Notes: generated from the sequence alone by a model not told the origin. A DNA stretch of 64,000 nt from Pseudorhodoferax soli (GCF_003337555.1 NZ_QPJK01000008.1:62001-126000), one strand, 5' to 3'. Counted from the first letter of the stretch, positions 8,772 to 19,158 are shown. Numbers and translations are program-made.

Positions 8772-9677
8772 TCAGAACGAAGCAGCCAATGCCGGCTCCT
8801 GCTCCTGGACTTGCGCCTCGGGCTCGCGCTCGGCGGGCTCGGTGGCCGTGTCGATGGCATCGTCGGCTTCGGACGCGGATGCGTCTTCGGCCGGCGGCGC
8901 CTCGGCTTGCGCCTGGCTCGTCGGATAGACCTGGGTGCCGTCGATCTTGATGAGACCGATGTGGACCAGCGTCGATTCCAGGCTGGCGGCCGGTTCCCCG
9001 GCGTGCTCACCCTTGGTGCGGATGTACGGATCGATCTTCATGTCGTTCAGACGGAAGGCGATCAGCACCTTGCGGTCACCCTCGACGGCCTGAACGCACC
9101 GGCGAACCAGGTGCTCGGCTTCCGGGGTGGCGACGATGGTGTCGAAGTACCGATACTCCGGTTCATCGACAGGCCCGGCCAGTGCCGCGACGGTGCAAGA
9201 GAGGAACGAGTCGCCAGCTTTTGGGGTGACGTCCTTCACACGATTGAGATAGCCGATGCCGCGGGTGATCAACTCGTGCTGCTCGATCGAAGCCAGTTCG
9301 GCCCGGTCGATCAGTTCGGCCTTGAGCAGTCGCGCCTTGAGGGACGCGGCGGCCTGACCCTTCTGCTCACCCTTGTCGCGGATGTACACATCGCCCCACA
9401 GGTCACCGAGGCGAAAGCGCACCAGCGGGCGCTGCTTGGGATCGTCAACGCCGATGTAGCGCTGAACGAGCTTCTTGGCCTCGGCACCCGAGACCTTGAC
9501 GTCGAAGTAGCGGTAGCTGGGGTCCCGGGCGGGGCCGACCAGCGCGGCGATGGTGCATGCCAGGAAAGGCTGCGCACGGCGGCCGCCCCGGACGGGCACT
9601 TCACGGACACGCTGGATGTAGCCGATGCCCGAGGTGTGGAGGTCGAAATACGATTTCTCGTTGGACGTGGTGTTCAT
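8772..9677 (-). CDS. DUF3577/STY4534-type ICE replication protein with two tandem copies of the domain
   Basis: The protein is 301 aa from the ATG at 9677. It contains the DUF3577 domain twice: residues ~10-125 (SGIGYIQRVREVP, FLACTIAALVGP, SYRYFDVKV) and ~130-245 (RGIGYLNRVKDVT, FLSCTVAALAGP, EYRYFDTIV). An acidic Glu/Ala-rich tail of about 50 residues follows. Family members are annotated as ICE replication proteins on the basis of their neighbourhood; the biochemical activity is unknown. It is the first gene of the leftward unit that runs to the helicase and is headed by a conserved leader (9857-9920). Confidence 0.88.
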   Translation of the reverse strand: MNTTSNEKSYFDLHTSGIGYIQRVREVPVRGGRRAQPFLACTIAALVGPARDPSYRYFDVKVSGAEAKKLVQRYIGVDDPKQRPLVRFRLGDLWGDVYIRDKGEQKGQAAASLKARLLKAELIDRAELASIEQHELITRGIGYLNRVKDVTPKAGDSFLSCTVAALAGPVDEPEYRYFDTIVATPEAEHLVRRCVQAVEGDRKVLIAFRLNDMKIDPYIRTKGEHAGEPAASLESTLVHIGLIKIDGTQVYPTSQAQAEAPPAEDASASEADDAIDTATEPAEREPEAQVQEQEPALAASF

Positions 9678-9856
9678 GGTGAATCTCCATTGGGATGAAG
9701 CGGAGACACACCGGCCCACGCATGCGGGGAAGGTGCGTGACCCCGCGGTGGGTTGATAAGGCGAAAGCATCCGCCACCAGAGGCTGGTGGCCGCTCGCGG
9801 AAGGATGCGGTGCGAGCTGGCTCGGTCACGCAGTGGGAACTGCGCCGCAACCTCGA

Positions 9857-9920
9857 AGACCGATGGTTGCCTGGCATGTCGCTGACGACGTCAGCAGGCA
9901 TGGGGCCAGCATGGCGGGGC
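9857..9920 (-). promoter_or_regulatory. Conserved ICE leader/promoter cassette, copy 1
   Basis: This stretch closely matches 15967-16032 and more loosely 18975-19045: a CCTCGAAG block, then CCTGGCATGT, a short dyad with ACG/GAC, and CATGGGGC followed by AGCATGG. Copies 2 and 3 lie just downstream of an intrinsic terminator and all three lie 150-250 bp ahead of a leftward gene set. I infer a shared promoter or regulator site for several operons of the ICE block. The 310-bp gap 9678-9987 that holds it contains no gene. Confidence 0.6.
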
Positions 9921-9987
9921 CTCGCGCGCGCGGCAGCAATCAATCGGCACCCGGGCGCTTCCCTTTGTCCGCGCCACCCGGCGCCTG

Positions 9988-10438
9988 TCACAGGCACTTG
10001 GCGCCGCGCAGGTGCTCGGGGGTATCGGCGCGCGGACGGCCGGGACGGCTCCAGGCGCCGCCACCGCGCGCGCCGATCAGCCGCCAGCCGGCGGCGCGCA
10101 GGCTGGCGCCACCTTCGTCGGGCATGGTGTAGGTGAGCAGGCGTATGTAGCCCAGCGCCCTTGCCGCCTGCCAGGCCGCGCCGTAGAGCTTGCTGCAGGC
10201 GCTGGGTGTGCCGTCGGTGCACAGCCGCGTGACTTCCAGCGTCCAGGTGCCGCGCGACCGGGCGGCCGACAATGGCCACGCCGTGGATCAGGTCGCTGTC
10301 GCTCAGCGTGACGGCCAGGGCGAACTTCGCGCCCTGGACCGGGCGGTGGTGGCGATGGTGCGACAGAACGAATGCATTGGCCGTGCGCAGCGACACCGGT
10401 AGGAGGTGCAGCCTCGGCGAGGTCGATGGCGTGTTCAT
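9988..10438 (-). pseudogene. XF1762 family (acetyltransferase-like) gene, frameshifted
   Basis: Two frames together make one XF1762-type ICE protein. The N-terminal part from the ATG at 10438 (SPRLHLLPVSLRTANAFVLSHH ... GRPVARHLD) breaks near 10243-10250, and the C-terminal part (WTLEVTRLCTDGTPSACSKLYGAAW ... GAWSRPGRPRADTPEHL) is in another frame. Both parts match typical family text from memory. A deletion of 11 bp between two TGGAC repeats would explain the break: the usual DG-W-T residues at the joint are lost. The intact family is GNAT-like and of unknown substrate. Expected here to be non-functional. Confidence 0.78.
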
Positions 10439-10536
10439 GCGGTTGTCTCCGGTGGCATGCCGGCGTTGTGGCCGGCGGGGCGTGCCTCGGCGGCTGGAGA
10501 CAAACGCGCACGCGCGGCGATGGCGGCGGTGCGAAC

Positions 10537-10561
10537 AAAAGAAGGCCCCCGATGCGGGGGC
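10537..10561 (-). terminator. Intrinsic terminator after the DUF3085 gene
   Basis: The stem GCCCCCG/CGGGGGC (10545-10551 with 10555-10561) has a 3-nt loop. On the minus strand it is followed by CTTCTTTTG. It lies 19 bp beyond the stop codon of the interrupted DUF3085 gene and ahead of the XF1762 pseudogene. Confidence 0.8.
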
Positions 10562-10579
10562 TGCGAGGCGGTTGCCGCG

Positions 10580-10876
10580 TCAGGCGGGAGGCACCACTGC
10601 TAAGGACAGGTGCGTGGCGGTGGCGGAAAGCACGAGATCGTCCGCCGAGTGCTGGAGGCGCGTGAACAGGCCGTCCTTCGGGTCGAAATACTCCGCGAAG
10701 TCATCGCCGCCCAGCTCGCGGCCGGCGAGGTGCCACCAGTCATCGAACGGGTCGGTGTCCGGGTTGCATCCGACGGCGTAGGCGAGCAGTGCCTGGCGCC
10801 CATCCGGGCGACGCTCCCCACGCTCGGCGAGGAAGTACACGCCCTGATCCTTGACCAGGACAATGCGGCACTGATT
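10580..10876 (-). pseudogene. DUF3085 gene, C-terminal part (interrupted by the mer transposon)
   Basis: The fragment reads CRIVLVKDQGVYFLAERGE, then LLAYAVGCNPDTDPFDDWW and GGDDFAEYF, which are the signature segments of DUF3085. It has no start of its own. Its N-terminal part is at 14810-14871, beyond the transposon. Removing the transposon and one copy of the TGATT target duplication joins the two in frame (AIANQ followed by CRIVL), giving a protein of about 117 aa, the usual family size. The function of DUF3085 is unknown. Confidence 0.92.
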
Positions 10877-10914
10877 GGGGACGTCTCAGAAAACGGAAAA
10901 AATCGTACGCTAAG
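10877..10914. repeat. Left terminal inverted repeat of the mer transposon
   Basis: 38 bp starting GGGGACGTCTCAG and ending TCGTACGCTAAG. It differs from the right end only at base 5 and in the length of one A run (6 versus 7). The tnpA stop codon (10910-10912) lies inside it, as is usual in this family. Confidence 0.95.
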
Positions 10915-11907
10915 CCGGTTGCAGCGGTCGTAGCGGCCTGAACTTGCCCGCGCCGATCTTGGCGCTGCTGCGCCAGAGGTAATCGCCGGTCAGGTTGATG
11001 TGCTCCCAGCCCAGCGGCGACAGGTACTGCAACAGGGCGTCATCGACAGTCTGGCCGTGACCGCGTAAGGCGTTTGAGGCCCGTTCCAGATAGACCGTGT
11101 TCCACAACACTATGGCCGCCGTCACCAGGTTGAGGCCGCTGGCCCGGTAGCGCTGCTGCTCGAAACTGCGGTCGCGGATTTCGCCCAGCCGGTTGAAGAA
11201 CACGGCGCGGGCTAGCGCGTTGCGGGCTTCGCCCTTGTTCAGTCCGGCATGCACGCGGCGGCGCAGCTCGACGCTTTGCAGCCAGTCCAGGATGAACAGC
11301 GTTCGCTCGATGCGGCCCAGCTCGCGCAGCGCCACGGCCAGGCCGTTCTGGCGCGGGTAGCTGCCGAGTTTCCTGAGCATCAGCGAGGCCGTCACCGTGC
11401 CCTGCTTGATCGAGGTGGCCAGCCGCACCTTGGCGTTGATCGCCTTGCCGGACGCCTGGAACTGCTGCTGATGCTTGTGCTTGGCAGCGTTGAACAGCTT
11501 GCCCAGGATGCGGTCGTGCAGGTCGATGATTTCGTCGGTGACGGTGGCCATGCCCTCGATGGCGAGCGCACCAGGGTCGCGTAGCGGCGCTGTGCCTCGA
11601 ACTTGGCCAGATCGGCGGGCGTCATCTGGCCGCCTTCGCGGGCGATCTTGAGCAGGCGGTTCTGGTGCACCGACCGCTCGATGCCGGAAGGCAGGTCGAG
11701 CGCCTGCCAGGCTTTGAGGCGCTCGATGTGTTCGAGTATGTGGCGCGAGTTCGGCTTGACGGGCGACTGGCGCAGCCAGGCCAGCCAGGTCGTCTTGCCG
11801 TTGTCGTGGCGCTTGAGCAGATCGTCGAGGCGGTGCCGGTGGGTGGCCGACAGGGGATCGGACAAGGCCGCGTAGATGCGGCGGTTGGCGCGGCTGTAGG
11901 CGTTCAT
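10910..11907 (-). pseudogene. tnpA: tnpA transposase of Tn21 type, doubly broken remnant
   Basis: The remnant starts mid-protein ([19 protein letters not shown]) right after merA, so the N-terminal part is missing. Near 11568-11571 a single missing G shifts the frame: RRYATLV continues as [10 protein letters not shown] only in another frame. After AINAKVRL the sequence jumps directly to [12 protein letters not shown], so roughly the central half of the usual ~990-aa transposase, including the acidic catalytic residues, is absent. The intact C-terminus ([18 protein letters not shown]) ends inside the left inverted repeat. No active enzyme can be made. Confidence 0.93.
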
Positions 11908-11925
11908 CGAACACCTCCCTTTTCC

Positions 11926-13912
<1,987 letters not shown>

Positions 13913-13924
13913 GGTGATCTCCTT

Positions 13925-14275
13925 TCAGTAGAACAGCGGCAGGACGTAGGGAAACGCGAGGGCAACCAGAACCAGGGCGGCCACGATCCAGAAGATCACC
14001 TTGTAGGCAGTCCGCACTTGGGGCACGGCGCAAACGTCGCCGGGCTTGCAGGCATGGGCTGGTCGGAAGATGCTGCGCCAGGCGAAGAACAGCGCGATGA
14101 GCGCTGCGCCGATGAAGATCGGCCGATACGGCTCCAGCACGGTCAGGTTGCCGATCCACGCGCCAGAGAAGCCGAGCGCGACCAGGACAAGGGGGCCGAG
14201 GCAGCAGGCCGAGGCGAGGACGGCCGCGACGCCGCCGGTCGCCAGTGCGCCGCAGCCGTTCTTGGGTTCCGACAT
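13925..14275 (-). CDS. merT: Mercuric transport protein MerT
   Basis: The protein is 116 aa from the ATG at 14275; the longer frame would start inside the mer promoter. It has three transmembrane segments. The first helix has the vicinal pair CC in ASACCLGPLVL, and the cytoplasmic loop has a second pair in HACKPGDVCAV. MerT takes Hg(II) from MerP through the inner membrane to MerA. It is the first gene of the merTPA operon. Confidence 0.97.
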   Translation of the reverse strand: MSEPKNGCGALATGGVAAVLASACCLGPLVLVALGFSGAWIGNLTVLEPYRPIFIGAALIALFFAWRSIFRPAHACKPGDVCAVPQVRTAYKVIFWIVAALVLVALAFPYVLPLFY

Positions 14276-14310
14276 AAGGTTCTCCTTCCGGGACTTCGCT
14301 TGATGCTGTA

Positions 14311-14341
14311 ACGTTACTTCCGTAGTCAACTACGGAGTCAA
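14311..14341 (-). promoter_or_regulatory. merTPA promoter with MerR operator
   Basis: Reading on the minus strand: -35 TTGACT (14341-14336), a 19-bp spacer and -10 TAACGT (14316-14311). The long spacer is the hallmark of MerR-activated promoters. The operator dyad CCGTAG-TTGA-CTACGG fills the spacer at 14320-14335. MerR with Hg(II) untwists this DNA to start transcription. Confidence 0.95.
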
Positions 14342-14346
14342 GCGCC

Positions 14347-14754
14347 ATGGAGAACGCTCAAGAGAATCTGACCATCGGGGCCTTCGCCAAGGCAGCCCGG
14401 GTCAACGTGGAGACGATCCGCTTCTATCAGCTCAAGGGCTTGCTACCCCAGCCGGAGCGGCCCTACGGTCGCATCCGCCGCTACGGGCAGGCGGACGTGG
14501 CGCGGGTGAAGTTCGTGAAGTCAGCCCAGCGCCTGGGATTCAGCCTGGATGAAGTCGGCCAGCTCCTGAAACTGGAGGACGGCACCCATTGCAGCGAGGC
14601 GGCCGAACTGGCTGCTCACCGGCTGGCCGATGTGCGCGCACGCATGGCGGACCTCACGCGGATGGAAGAGGCCCTGTCGACGCTAGTGAGAGAGTGCAAC
14701 GCGCACCATGGCAATGTTTCCTGCCCGTTGATCGCAGCTTTGCATTGCTGCTAA
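14347..14754 (+). CDS. merR: Mercury-responsive regulator MerR
   Basis: 135 aa, divergent from merTPA. It has an N-terminal winged helix-turn-helix ([26 protein letters not shown]), a long dimer helix and the three Hg(II)-binding cysteines: one in THCSEAA, two in [11 protein letters not shown]. It represses and, with Hg(II), activates the shared promoter region. The gene ends 16 bp from the right inverted repeat. Confidence 0.98.
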   Translation: MENAQENLTIGAFAKAARVNVETIRFYQLKGLLPQPERPYGRIRRYGQADVARVKFVKSAQRLGFSLDEVGQLLKLEDGTHCSEAAELAAHRLADVRARMADLTRMEEALSTLVRECNAHHGNVSCPLIAALHCC

Positions 14755-14770
14755 AGGGCCCACTTCGGCT

Positions 14771-14809
14771 CTTAGCGTACGATTTTTTTCCGTTTTCTGA
14801 GACGACCCC
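14771..14809. repeat. Right terminal inverted repeat of the mer transposon
   Basis: 39 bp; its reverse complement begins GGGGTCGTCTCAG. It is followed by the second copy of the TGATT target duplication (14810-14814). Confidence 0.95.
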
Positions 14810-14871
14810 TGATTGGCGATGGCTTCGGTCAGCACGGGGCGCAGGTCAGCGCCTTTGAATCGCAGTGACAT
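14810..14871 (-). pseudogene. DUF3085 gene, N-terminal part (interrupted by the mer transposon)
   Basis: From the ATG at 14871 the frame reads MSLRFKGADLRPVLTEAIANQ and then enters the transposon. An AGGAGATTTC ribosome-binding site precedes it. The rest of the gene lies at 10580-10876. See that entry for the in-frame reconstruction. Confidence 0.92.
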
Positions 14872-15015
14872 GGATGAAATCTCCTGTGTGGAAGAATGAG
14901 AAAGGCCTCCATCCGATGGGATGAAGGGCCTGTAGTGCACGCGGCCGGAACGGCTGGAACGCCGTGGCGGATGCCTCGGGTCAGCCGCAGGACCGCCCGG
15001 TTTCGCTGCGGGGCG

Positions 15016-15840
15016 TCATGCCGGGACGGCCTGGCGCTTGCGGGCCGCTTTCGCGTCGAGGATGCTCACGTCGATCTGGCGCCAGCGCCCGTCGTCGATG
15101 AGCCTCTCCAGCACTTCGCCGAGCATGTCGAAATACACCTCGTCGTGCCGATCGACCAGTTCGACCGATTCACCGTTCTGACGGTGCAGTTCCACCACGT
15201 AGGTGTCTCCGCCGCGGTCGTAGAGGATCGTCACCCGGCCCTCGAACTTCGCGGTCGAGACCGTGAAGCTGATCGCCGGCGGGGTCTCGATGATCTTGGA
15301 GGGCGTGGGATCGACCCAGGTGAAGTCGCGGGCACCGGCATCCACCAGCATGTGGGTGATGCGCCGGAAGCGATCGGGGGCCGGCATCTCCTCCAACTGC
15401 TCGATGAGCTGGCCCAACTCCATGCACTGCGGCGTGGGAATGGGCAGCTTGGCCGGCGCCGAGCCGAGGATGTGCCTCGTGATGGTGTACGGCGTGCCGT
15501 CCGAAGTCTCCTCGGTGATGACCTCCGGCGTGTCCGCGCGCAGTCCGTCGAAGCGACGACGGGCATAGGGTTGGACATGCACCTTGGCGCCTTCGGCAGG
15601 AACCGTGGTCACCAGGCTGGGATCGAGCACCGCGAACTCGGAAGGCTTGAGCTTGACGACGATGGCATCGTCGGTCGCGGCGACCACCTTGCCGTCGAAG
15701 GGTTGGGGGTCGATGGCGAAGCCCAGCGTTGAGGACAGCGGCTGATCATCGAACACGCGGTACTTGAACGACCGCACGTTGCGGGGCACATGGCCTGCGA
15801 CCAGCGAAGGCATCATGGATTTGATGAGGGAACGATCCAT
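15016..15840 (-). CDS. ICE hypothetical protein (274 aa)
   Basis: The start at 15840 has an AAGGAG site; the longer frame to 16098 crosses the leader region. I do not recognise a named family. The N-terminal part reads DRSLIKSMMPSLVAGHVPRNVRSFKYRVF, and the centre repeats short beta-strand text. The C-terminal third (DDGRWRQIDVSILDAKAARKRQAV) is basic. There are no membrane segments. It was the first gene of the unit that ended with the DUF3085 gene before the mer transposon arrived, and is headed by leader copy 2. Confidence 0.75.
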   Translation of the reverse strand: MDRSLIKSMMPSLVAGHVPRNVRSFKYRVFDDQPLSSTLGFAIDPQPFDGKVVAATDDAIVVKLKPSEFAVLDPSLVTTVPAEGAKVHVQPYARRRFDGLRADTPEVITEETSDGTPYTITRHILGSAPAKLPIPTPQCMELGQLIEQLEEMPAPDRFRRITHMLVDAGARDFTWVDPTPSKIIETPPAISFTVSTAKFEGRVTILYDRGGDTYVVELHRQNGESVELVDRHDEVYFDMLGEVLERLIDDGRWRQIDVSILDAKAARKRQAVPA

Positions 15841-15966
15841 GGGGAAACTCCTTGAGGAAAAACAAGGGATTCCCCGCCCGCAAGGGAGAGGTCCCTTGTG
15901 GGTGGCGTGGATGGACGCGGTAGGTCCGTAGGAAGAAACGACCAGCACGGTTTCCCGCGCTTGCAG

Positions 15967-16032
15967 CCTCGAAGGTCTCGACTGCCTGGGCATGTGCCGG
16001 CAACGCCGACGAACATGGGGCAAGCATGGCCC
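15967..16032 (-). promoter_or_regulatory. Conserved ICE leader/promoter cassette, copy 2
   Basis: Close match to 9857-9920: CCTCGAAG, then TGCCTGGGCATGT, a GCC-rich dyad, CATGGGGCAAGCATGG. It lies 65 bp beyond the terminator at 16098-16121 (in the direction of transcription) and about 130 bp ahead of the gene at 15840. No gene lies in 15841-16128. Confidence 0.6.
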
Positions 16033-16097
16033 TGGGGCGGTCTGCCTGCCCGCAGGAAACGGCACCGCACCACAACCGTTTTCCTGTGCTGCGGGCA

Positions 16098-16121
16098 AGA
16101 AAAAGCCCCTCGAAAGGGGCT
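16098..16121 (-). terminator. Intrinsic terminator
   Basis: Stem AGCCCCT/AGGGGCT (16104-16110 with 16115-16121) around a CGAA loop. On the minus strand it is followed by a T run (A tract 16100-16104). It lies 8 bp beyond the stop of the 92-aa gene. Confidence 0.85.
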
Positions 16122-16128
16122 GGAGGAA

Positions 16129-16407
16129 TCAGGCTTGGTACACGAAGTAGTGCTCGCGCTGACGCGGAAAGAACACGTGTTTCCACGTGTCGCCGCTTGT
16201 GTTGCCACCGTCGAAGACGACCATTTCGTAGTCGTCCACGTCGGTGTCCACCAGGTCGGCGCTGGCGATATGGCGCATGTGCAGCGTGCCGCTCATGCGC
16301 TCGAATACCAGGATCTGGCCGATGGCATCTTCCTGGCTCATGGCGTTGACGCAGGCTCCGAGTTGGTGCTCGAAGTCGGATGCGGGTGTGATGAGGTCGG
16401 GGAACAT
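16129..16407 (-). CDS. Small ICE protein (92 aa); a decayed copy exists at 43669
   Basis: The start at 16407 is preceded by AGGAGCG. The protein begins MFPDLITPASDFEHQLGACV and contains AMSQEDAIGQILVFERMSG and WKHVFFPRQREHYFVYQA. I know no family name. A second, frameshifted version with the same N-terminus (MFPNHTSLVSDFENQLGAFV) lies in the cargo region at 43669-43915. It is the last gene of the leftward unit that begins at 18821. Confidence 0.75.
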   Translation of the reverse strand: MFPDLITPASDFEHQLGACVNAMSQEDAIGQILVFERMSGTLHMRHIASADLVDTDVDDYEMVVFDGGNTSGDTWKHVFFPRQREHYFVYQA

Positions 16408-16504
16408 GGGATCGCTCCTGTGAAAGTGCGCCGGCCCGGCTCTCTGGCGGGAGACCGGGCCGGCATGCGGTGAGGACAAGGAAGGCCGGGGATGTGTGTG
16501 GCAG

Positions 16505-17242
16505 CTATTCGCCGGCCAGCGATAGGCCCGGCAACACGGGTGCGTCGGCATCGAGGATGAGGATGCGCACGTCGGCCTGGCCGGCCAGTTCAAGGATCTG
16601 TGCCAGCTCGTCCGGCATGCCCTTGCTGCGGTGCTCCTGCCGAAGCTGCTCGGCGGCGATCCCCTCGACGTCCTGCAGGTGCTGGTCCGTCCAGGGCGTG
16701 GAGATCAGCTTGACGCCGATCGCCGGGCTGTAGGGAATCCGGAACGCGATGAACAAAAAGGCCTCCGGCGTCGCGAGGTCAGCCAGGTTGGCCAGGTACT
16801 GGCCGGTTTCGCGGCTGATGTGCGCGCTGCTGATTTCCCAGCACCGGCTGTAGTAGCCGGTCTCGAAGCTCAACCGCTGCACGACTTCCCGTGCGGCCTC
16901 GGCCGAATAGGTGTCGCCAATGTGGACGGGGCGGCCGTCGAAGTCGTCGCCGTGGATCGCGTACACCACGGCACCCACCATGCCTTCGCCGCTGCCCCCT
17001 TCAGCCGCGTCGCATTCGGCGATCAGTGCGGCGCCGACAGGTTCGGTGCCAGTCCTGACCACCGCGAAGTCGCTGGTGATGATGCAAGGAGAAGAAACCA
17101 GCGCCGCGTCGCAGAGGTGCTGCTGGCTCGGGTGGATGTTTCGCCAAACATGCGGGCTTCCGTCCTCGTAGCTGATGGACAGCGTGCGGACGATTTTCAG
17201 ATTCCAGTAGCCGCGTAGAAAGGGATTGGGATTCTGGGACAT
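16505..17242 (-). CDS. ICE hypothetical protein (245 aa)
   Basis: A soluble mixed alpha/beta protein without recognised motifs. The N-terminus MSQNPNPFLRGYWNLKIVRT and the ending LDADAPVLPGLSLAGE are distinctive, and I believe they recur in ICE proteins of this family, but I cannot name the domain. The gap upstream (17243-17325) has a hairpin with CCCCGCCACCGGG against CCCGGTGGG. It is co-directional with its neighbours. Confidence 0.75.
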   Translation of the reverse strand: MSQNPNPFLRGYWNLKIVRTLSISYEDGSPHVWRNIHPSQQHLCDAALVSSPCIITSDFAVVRTGTEPVGAALIAECDAAEGGSGEGMVGAVVYAIHGDDFDGRPVHIGDTYSAEAAREVVQRLSFETGYYSRCWEISSAHISRETGQYLANLADLATPEAFLFIAFRIPYSPAIGVKLISTPWTDQHLQDVEGIAAEQLRQEHRSKGMPDELAQILELAGQADVRILILDADAPVLPGLSLAGE

Positions 17243-17325
17243 GGGATTTCTCCAACAGAATAATGATGGAGCAAATCCCCGCCACCGGGAATTGACCCCG
17301 GTGGGTGGAAAGAAAGGAAACAGCG

Positions 17326-18012
17326 TCAGGTGACGCTGATCGTTGGCGTTTGGGCCAATCGCTCGGCGACGCGCCGGCGCAAATTCATGCGGAATGGCTC
17401 GTCGCTGACGCCCGCCAGCAGATTGATGGTCTCCAGCGCGATCAGGGCCGAAGCCTCTTCGATGTCGGCGGCCACAATGGTCTTGCGCAATTGGTCGCCG
17501 AGCTGGAGGGCCTGGGAGGAGGAGCTGATGAAGCGGACCTCGCGGCTCAGGTAGCAGCCGTTGCCGCCGAACTCGAACAGCCGCGGCTTGCTGCAGTACC
17601 AGCAGCCCTCGAACTGGATGGCGGTCAGGTGGTGCCCGTCATCGAACCGGGTGGCGATCAGAAACAATGCGTCGAGATCGGCGGTGTCCTCGAACGAATG
17701 ACGGTCGATCAAGTTCCCCAGCTCTTCGTCCTCATCGGCACGGAAGTGCACGGCGAGCAGTTCGAGCAGCGGCGGGATCGACAGCCCTTCGTCGTCCGGC
17801 ATCGGAATACCGAGTTGCGTGGCCAGGTCTTCCAGGCCATCGAGCACGTCCGGCCATTGCGGATTGGTGGTCTCGGCGATCTGGGCGATGTAGGCCTGCC
17901 CGTTGCCGGGGTGGCTCTCGTCCAGCGCGAAGGCGCCGAACAGCGCCTGGATGACGGGCGTCACACGGTCGAGCACGAGAACGCCGGTGGCTTCGTAGTA
18001 GTTGTTGGCCAT
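17326..18012 (-). CDS. ICE hypothetical protein (228 aa)
   Basis: The protein is 228 aa from the ATG at 18012, which has an AAAGGAG site. It begins MANNYYEATGVLVLDRVTPVIQALF and contains FEGCWYCSKPRLFEFGG. The first half is rich in acidic residues. No family or catalytic motif is recognised; no signal peptide. It is part of the leftward unit 18821 to 16129. Confidence 0.75.
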   Translation of the reverse strand: MANNYYEATGVLVLDRVTPVIQALFGAFALDESHPGNGQAYIAQIAETTNPQWPDVLDGLEDLATQLGIPMPDDEGLSIPPLLELLAVHFRADEDEELGNLIDRHSFEDTADLDALFLIATRFDDGHHLTAIQFEGCWYCSKPRLFEFGGNGCYLSREVRFISSSSQALQLGDQLRKTIVAADIEEASALIALETINLLAGVSDEPFRMNLRRRVAERLAQTPTISVT

Positions 18013-18194
18013 GAAGGCTCCTTTCGATGAATGAACGGAGCCAGCCCTTGCGGACGATGGCATCCGCAGGGGAAACCGCCTGATGCCGGATGGCGCTGGG
18101 CGGGGAGAAAACGCGAGGGACATGGCCTCGAACGAGGCGCATGTCCCTCATGGGGTCCCGTGAACGCAGTGATGAAGGTGTGCCAGGGACCGGC

Positions 18195-18587
18195 TCACCA
18201 ACCGCTGTAGTTCAGCAGCAGGTCGGCGATCACCTGGCGACGTTGCAGATCGAGACCATCGAAGTCCGACAGTCCTTGGAAGTGGCAGCGCTTGAGCATG
18301 GCACCGCCCTCGCGCGCGTTGTAGAAGCTGAACATGGCGGACAGGAACATGCGTTCCCCGCTGCTCAGGACGCCGAGTGCGTCGTTGGCACGCAGCATGT
18401 CGGGACGCAGATCCCACTTGCTCTTTGCCTGGTTCAGGCCTTCGCGCGTGCCGTCGCCAAACCATTGCGGGCCTGCGATCTCGACGCCGCGCTTCCAGAC
18501 CTCGAAGAAGGCTTGGGGCGCGGCGGCGAAATGCTGCTCTTCCCGCATGATCTGATCGACGACTTCCTGGGGCAAAAGCTGGTTCAT
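18195..18587 (-). CDS. ICE hypothetical protein (130 aa)
   Basis: A mainly helical protein: MNQLLPQEVVDQIMREEQHF, then SKWDLRPDMLRANDALGVLSSGERMFLSAMFSFYN. I do not recognise a family; the SGERMFL stretch recalls small helical ICE proteins. A GGAGG site sits upstream. Co-transcribed leftward with its neighbours. Confidence 0.75.
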   Translation of the reverse strand: MNQLLPQEVVDQIMREEQHFAAAPQAFFEVWKRGVEIAGPQWFGDGTREGLNQAKSKWDLRPDMLRANDALGVLSSGERMFLSAMFSFYNAREGGAMLKRCHFQGLSDFDGLDLQRRQVIADLLLNYSGW

Positions 18588-18608
18588 GACGTGGTTCCTC
18601 CAGTTGGA

Positions 18609-18821
18609 TCAGGGTGTGGCGAGCTGGGACCAGCCGCCTCTTTCGAGGGCACGTTGAGCCGCGGCATAGCTGCGGAAGTACTGGCAGGATTCCCGCGAAA
18701 CGGGACCTTCTGTATCGCGCGTGCCGATGTAGTGGCCGGCGGCGCTATGCAGGATTTCGAGCGGCAGGAACTTGCCGCAATGGATCAAGGCCAACTGGCC
18801 GAAAGAGGCTTGCTGGGACAT
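18609..18821 (-). CDS. Small ICE protein (70 aa)
   Basis: The start at 18821 has an AAGGAG site nine bases away; the longer frame to 19022 crosses leader copy 3. The sequence ends with ESCQYFRSYAAAQRALERGGWSQL, which looks like a small folded unit. Function unknown. It is the first gene of a unit of five leftward genes that ends at the terminator 16098-16121. Confidence 0.7.
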   Translation of the reverse strand: MSQQASFGQLALIHCGKFLPLEILHSAAGHYIGTRDTEGPVSRESCQYFRSYAAAQRALERGGWSQLATP

Positions 18822-18974
18822 GGACGGGCTCCTTGGAAAAAGCGGGGCCTCGTCCCTCACGGGATGGCAGCTCCCGCACGCGGTTGAGAAAAAAGCATCG
18901 GCGTCACGGGTGACGCGCGTCCGCAGACTCGATGCGATGGCGGACTGGCGGGTAGCGCGGAAAGAATCCGCGGC

Positions 18975-19045
18975 AGCCTGGAAACTCTGGCTGCTGGCAT
19001 GGTGCTGACGAATCAGCGACACATGCGGGCAGCTTCATGCGCGAG
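18975..19045 (-). promoter_or_regulatory. Conserved ICE leader/promoter cassette, copy 3
   Basis: Looser match to copies 1 and 2: CTGCTGGCATGGTGCTGACG, a CGAC dyad, then CATGCGGGCAGCTTCATG. It is downstream of the terminator at 19102-19133 and about 150 bp ahead of the gene at 18821, the same geometry as copy 2. Confidence 0.5.
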
Positions 19046-19101
19046 GCGAGCCGCGTCAGCCGGAAATCGGCATTTGCAACAGCCCCGATTGGCGAACGCG
19101 G

Positions 19102-19133
19102 AAAAAAGAAAGCCCCGCAATAAGTGCGGGGCT
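19102..19133 (-). terminator. Intrinsic terminator
   Basis: Stem AGCCCCGCA/TGCGGGGCT (19111-19119 with 19125-19133), 5-nt loop, followed on the minus strand by TTCTTTTTTC. It lies 26 bp beyond the stop codon at 19159. Confidence 0.88.
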
Positions 19134-19158
19134 GTCAGGAGGATGAGGCGAAACTGGG

